From the NCBI RefSeq assembly GCF_024611995.1, contig NZ_CP102509.1, positions 5,952,001-6,016,000 of the forward strand: 64,000 bases of DNA, in the 5' to 3' direction. Under the pieces are notes generated by a model, which was not told the DNA's origin, did no database searches, and was given only the letters and a program-made list of their open reading frames with translations. The DNA comes from Streptomyces sp. NBC_00162 (GTDB lineage Bacteria > Actinomycetota > Actinomycetes > Streptomycetales > Streptomycetaceae). A program made the translations under genes and the position numbers. Positions 60,557 to 64,000 of this stretch are shown piece by piece. Numbering within the stretch: the stretch's first letter is position 1; every line of letters begins with the position of its first letter.

Positions 60557-62296
60557 ATGTCCGCCAGAGCCGCCAGACCCGCACGATCCCCACGCTCCAC
60601 CGCCATCACCGCCCGCGCCGCCGCTGCGGGCGTGCTTGCCGCCGCCGCGCTCGCCGCGCTCACCGCACATGCCCCCCAGGCCTCCGCAACGCCTCCCGGA
60701 GACAAGGACGTCACCGCCGTCCTCTTCGAGTGGAAGTTCGACTCCGTGGCCGCGGCCTGCACCGGCACCCTCGGCCCCGCCGGCTACGGCTACGTCCAGG
60801 TCTCGCCTCCCCAGGAGCACATCCAGGGCTCCCAGTGGTGGACCTCGTACCAGCCCGTCAGCTACAAGATCGCCGGGCGGCTCGGGGACCGGGCCGCCTT
60901 CAAGGCCATGGTCGACACCTGTCACGCCGCCGGGGTGAAGGTCGTCGCCGACTCCGTGATCAACCACATGGCCGCCGGGGACGGGACGGGGACGGGCGGG
61001 AGTTCGTACACGAAGTACGGGTACCCGGGGATCTATTCCGGCTCCGACATGGACGACTGCCGGGCGACCATTTCCAACTACCAGGACAAGGCCAACGTCC
61101 AGAACTGCGAGCTCGTGCAGCTCGCGGACCTGGACACCGGCGAGGACTACGTGCGGGGCCGGATCGCCGGCTACCTCAACGACCTGCTGTCGCTGGGCGT
61201 CGACGGGTTCCGGATCGACGCCGCCAAGCACATGCCGGCCGCCGACCTCGCCAACATCAAGTCCCGGCTGACGAACCCCGGCGTCTACTGGAAGCAGGAG
61301 GCCATCTACGGCGCCGGCGAGGCCGTGTCGCCCAGCGAGTACCTCGGCAGCGGTGACGTGCAGGAGTTCCGGTACGCGCGGGATCTGAAGCGGGTCTTCC
61401 AGAACGAGAACCTCGCCTACCTGAAGAACTTCGGCGAGGCGTGGGGGTACATGGCGAGCGGGCAGTCCGCCGTGTTCGTCGACAACCACGACACCGAGCG
61501 CGGCGGCGACACCCTCACCTACAAGGACGGCTCCGCATACACCCTCGCCAGCGTGTTCATGCTGGCCTGGCCCTACGGCTCCCCGGACGTGCACTCCGGC
61601 TACGAGTGGACCGACAAGGACGCCGGCCCGCCCAACGGCGGCTCGGTGAGCACCTGCTACGCCGACGGCTGGAAGTGCCAGCACGCCTGGCGCGAGATCT
61701 CCTCCATGGTCGGCTTCCGCAACGCGGCCCGCGGGCAGTCCGTCACCAACTGGTGGGACAACGGCGGCGACCAGATCGCCTTCGGGCGCGGCGCCAAGGC
61801 GTACGTGGCGATCAACCGCGAGGCGAGCGCCCTGACCCGTACCTTCCAGACCTCGCTCCCGGCCGGCGACTACTGCGACGTGCAGAGCGGGCGCGCGGTG
61901 ACCGTGAACTCCGGCGGTCAGTTCACCGCCACCCTGGCCGCCGGGACCGCCGTCGCCCTGCACACCGGCGCCCGTACCTGCTCAGCGGCTCCCGCCCCGG
62001 TCGCGGCCGGCGCCTCCTTCGCCGTCAACGCCACCACCGCCCTCGGCCAGGACATCTACGTCACCGGCGACCGCGCCGAGCTCGGTGCCTGGAACACCGG
62101 CAGCGCGCTGAAGCTCGACCCGGCCGCCTACCCCGTCTGGAAGCTCGACGTCACGCTCCCGGCCGGGACCTCCTTCGCGTACAAGTACGTACGCAAGGAC
62201 GCCTCCGGGAACGTCAGCTGGGAGGGCGGTGCCAACCGCACCGCGACCGTGCCCGCGAGCGGCAAGGTCGCGCTGACCGACACCTGGCGCAGCTGA
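60557..62296 (+). CDS. Secreted alpha-amylase (GH13) with starch-binding domain
   Basis: A 579-residue secreted amylase. Signal peptide 1-44 (ASA-TPPG). The GH13 barrel has [16 protein letters not shown] (nucleophile Asp), a Glu in YGAGEAV and [11 protein letters not shown]. The C-terminal CBM20 domain (about 485-575; [14 protein letters not shown] and [19 protein letters not shown]) binds raw starch. AGGAGG precedes the ATG at 60557. It would generate maltodextrins for import by MalEFG. Confidence 0.95.
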   Translation: MSARAARPARSPRSTAITARAAAAGVLAAAALAALTAHAPQASATPPGDKDVTAVLFEWKFDSVAAACTGTLGPAGYGYVQVSPPQEHIQGSQWWTSYQPVSYKIAGRLGDRAAFKAMVDTCHAAGVKVVADSVINHMAAGDGTGTGGSSYTKYGYPGIYSGSDMDDCRATISNYQDKANVQNCELVQLADLDTGEDYVRGRIAGYLNDLLSLGVDGFRIDAAKHMPAADLANIKSRLTNPGVYWKQEAIYGAGEAVSPSEYLGSGDVQEFRYARDLKRVFQNENLAYLKNFGEAWGYMASGQSAVFVDNHDTERGGDTLTYKDGSAYTLASVFMLAWPYGSPDVHSGYEWTDKDAGPPNGGSVSTCYADGWKCQHAWREISSMVGFRNAARGQSVTNWWDNGGDQIAFGRGAKAYVAINREASALTRTFQTSLPAGDYCDVQSGRAVTVNSGGQFTATLAAGTAVALHTGARTCSAAPAPVAAGASFAVNATTALGQDIYVTGDRAELGAWNTGSALKLDPAAYPVWKLDVTLPAGTSFAYKYVRKDASGNVSWEGGANRTATVPASGKVALTDTWRS

Positions 62297-62315
62297 ACCG
62301 CCCGCCCCACCGACC

Positions 62316-62360
62316 AGGGCCGCCCGGCACCCCTTTCCCCGCCAACCGCCGGGCGGCCCT
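62316..62360 (+). terminator. Hairpin between amylase and pullulanase
   Basis: AGGGCCGCCCGGC pairs with GCCGGGCGGCCCT across a 19-nt loop, 20 bp after the amylase stop and 33 bp before the pullulanase start. It may terminate most amylase transcripts or act as an attenuator for the next gene. Confidence 0.75.
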
Positions 62361-62393
62361 TATCCACGCGACACGTACACAAGGAGATCCGCC

Positions 62394-64000
62394 TTGATAC
62401 GCCCTGCCGCAGGAGTCCTCGCCGCCGCCCTGGCCGTGACGCTCCTGCCCGCCCTCCCCGCCGCGGCCGCCACGGCGCGGCCACCGGCGCCGCCCTCGGA
62501 CGCGAAACTCGCCGCCGAACCGGCCCGGCACGACCTGACCCGGGATCAGTTCTACTTCGTGCTCCCGGACCGGTTCGCGAACGGCGACCCGCGCAACGAC
62601 CGGGGCGGCCTCACCGGCTCCCGCCTGGAGACCGGCCTCGACCCGACGGACAAGGGCTTCTACCAGGGCGGCGACCTCAAGGGGCTCACCGACCGGCTCG
62701 ACTACATCAAGGACCTGGGGACGACGGCCATCTGGATGGCGCCGATCTTCAAGAACCAGCCGGTGCAGGGGAAGGGCGATGACGTCTCGGCGGGCTACCA
62801 CGGGTACTGGATCACCGACTTCACCCAGGTCGACCCGCACTTCGGCACCAACGCCGATCTGGAGCGGCTGATCGACAAGGCGCACGGGAAGGGGATGAAG
62901 GTCTTCTTCGACGTCATCACCAACCACACCGCCGATGTCGTCGACTACCGGGAGGCGTCCTACTCGTACCTGTCGAAGGGGGCGTTCCCGTATCTGACCA
63001 AGGACGGCGTTCCTTTCGACGACAAGGACTATGCCGACGGGAAGGGGAAGTTCCCGAAGACCGGAGCCGGATCCTTCCCGCGGACCCCGTTCGTGGCCGA
63101 CGCCAAGAAGAACCTCAAGGCGCCTGCCTGGCTCAACGACCCGCAGATGTACCACAACCGGGGCGACTCCACCTTCGCCGGCGAGTCCTCCGAGCAGGGC
63201 GACTTCTTCGGCCTCGACGACCTGTGGACCGAGCGTCCCGAGGTCGTCAGCGGCATGGAGAAGATCTACGAGAAGTGGGTCGAGGACTTCCGTCTCGACG
63301 GTTTCCGGATCGACACCGTCAAGCACGTCAACATGGAGTTCTGGAGCCAGTGGGCGACCGCGCTCGATCAGTACGCGGCGAAGCGCGGCCGGGACGACTT
63401 CTTCATGTTCGGGGAGGTCTACTCCGGCGACACCGCCGTCACCTCCCCGTACGTGACGCGCGGACGCCTCGACGCCACCCTCGACTTCCCGCTCCAGGAC
63501 GCGATCCGCTCGTACGCCTCCCAGGGCGCGGGAGCCGGGCGGCTGGCCGCCGTCCTCGGCGACGACTACAGGTACACCACCGACAAGGCCAACGCCTACG
63601 AGCAGGTGACCTTCCTCGGCAACCACGACATGGGGCGCTTCGGCGCCTTCCTCAAGCAGGACCGGCCGGGCGCGGGGGAGCAGGAGCTGCTGGACCGCTA
63701 CCGGCTCGCCAACGAGCTGATGTTCCTCTCCCGGGGCAACCCGGTGATCTACTCCGGCGACGAGCAGGGCTTCACGGGCGCGGGCGGTGACAAGGACGCC
63801 CGTCAGCCGCTCTTCGCCTCCCGGGTGGCCGACTACCTGGACGACGACCAGCTCGGAACGGTGCGCACCCACGCGAGCGATGCTTACGATCCGGGACACC
63901 CGCTCTACGAGCAGATCAGTGCTCTCTCGAAGCTGACCAAGGCCCACCCGGCCCTGCGCGACGGCATCCAGAGCGAGCGCCTCGCCGACGGGTCCGTCTA
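62394..64000 (+). CDS. pulA: Secreted pullulanase-type GH13 enzyme (truncated at window end)
   Basis: At least 535 residues, running off the window. The start is TTG at 62394 (AAGGAG eight bases upstream), giving a signal peptide ([26 protein letters not shown]). GH13 motifs: DVITNHTAD, GFRIDTVKH, FMFGEVYSG and FLGNHDMGRFG, with GDLKGLTDRLDYIKDLG and DQFYFVLPDRFANGD typical of the bifunctional amylase/pullulanase group. It would cut alpha-1,6 branches (and possibly alpha-1,4 links) in starch. Confidence 0.9.
   Translation, partial: MIRPAAGVLAAALAVTLLPALPAAAATARPPAPPSDAKLAAEPARHDLTRDQFYFVLPDRFANGDPRNDRGGLTGSRLETGLDPTDKGFYQGGDLKGLTDRLDYIKDLGTTAIWMAPIFKNQPVQGKGDDVSAGYHGYWITDFTQVDPHFGTNADLERLIDKAHGKGMKVFFDVITNHTADVVDYREASYSYLSKGAFPYLTKDGVPFDDKDYADGKGKFPKTGAGSFPRTPFVADAKKNLKAPAWLNDPQMYHNRGDSTFAGESSEQGDFFGLDDLWTERPEVVSGMEKIYEKWVEDFRLDGFRIDTVKHVNMEFWSQWATALDQYAAKRGRDDFFMFGEVYSGDTAVTSPYVTRGRLDATLDFPLQDAIRSYASQGAGAGRLAAVLGDDYRYTTDKANAYEQVTFLGNHDMGRFGAFLKQDRPGAGEQELLDRYRLANELMFLSRGNPVIYSGDEQGFTGAGGDKDARQPLFASRVADYLDDDQLGTVRTHASDAYDPGHPLYEQISALSKLTKAHPALRDGIQSERLADGSV

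Overview
The window is high-GC actinobacterial DNA and is most likely Streptomyces chromosome. Codon third positions are almost all G or C, GTG and TTG starts with GGAGG-type ribosome binding sites are common, and 4-base ATGA/GTGA overlaps are frequent. The gene set (glnA2, glnE, panB, glutamine-dependent nadE, malEFG with alpha-glucosidases, amylase, pullulanase, SARP/AfsR and SigE-family regulators) has a Streptomyces-type order. I cannot name the species from sequence alone.

Layout. (1) 1-7.5 kb is a heme/iron acquisition locus: an ABC heme importer (hmuT-hmuU-hmuV, minus strand), two divergent HtaA-domain surface proteins (one with an LAATG sortase-E-like signal), a PhzF-like protein and a heme oxygenase. 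DtxR/DmdR-type iron boxes lie at 3167-3185 and 7494-7511, with a weaker one at 50-68. (2) 7.5-25.5 kb is mostly housekeeping: methionine aminopeptidase, an F420:NADP oxidoreductase-like protein, a site-2 protease, panB and nadE. It also holds a large AfsR/SARP-type regulator beside a DrrAB-like exporter whose promoter region carries exactly 11-bp-phased heptamer repeats, and a multicopper oxidase with a CsoR-like inverted repeat. (3) 25.5-32.5 kb has a CBS protein, a DUF305/DUF3105 membrane pair, glnA2, and an MFS exporter divergent from an HTH regulator. (4) 32.5-47.5 kb has tandem secreted or anchored PIG-L deacetylase paralogues, glnE, a SigE-family sigma factor coupled to a membrane protein, a maltokinase-cap protein, a TetR/permease/amidohydrolase unit and a PAP2 protein. 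(5) 47.6-56.4 kb is the maltose/maltodextrin system: two alpha-glucosidase-LacI pairs flank malEFG. (6) 56.4-60.4 kb is a patchy, less GC-rich accessory stretch with small ORFs, a DUF2637 protein and unusual repeats. (7) 60.5-64 kb holds a secreted alpha-amylase and a pullulanase cut by the window end.

Functional logic. Secreted amylase and pullulanase produce maltodextrins, MalEFG imports them, and the cytoplasmic alpha-glucosidases split them. TTGCAA-type elements upstream of these units suggest a shared LacI/MalR control. At the left end, surface HtaA proteins would pass heme to HmuT, HmuUV would import it and HmuO would open the ring, all under iron control.

The strongest unexplained signals are: the seven-position 11-bp-phased repeat array before the drrA-like gene; a 130-bp nearly identical tract shared by otherwise diverged alpha-glucosidase genes; and the accessory stretch with its TGCAGAA cluster and T-tailed terminator duplication.
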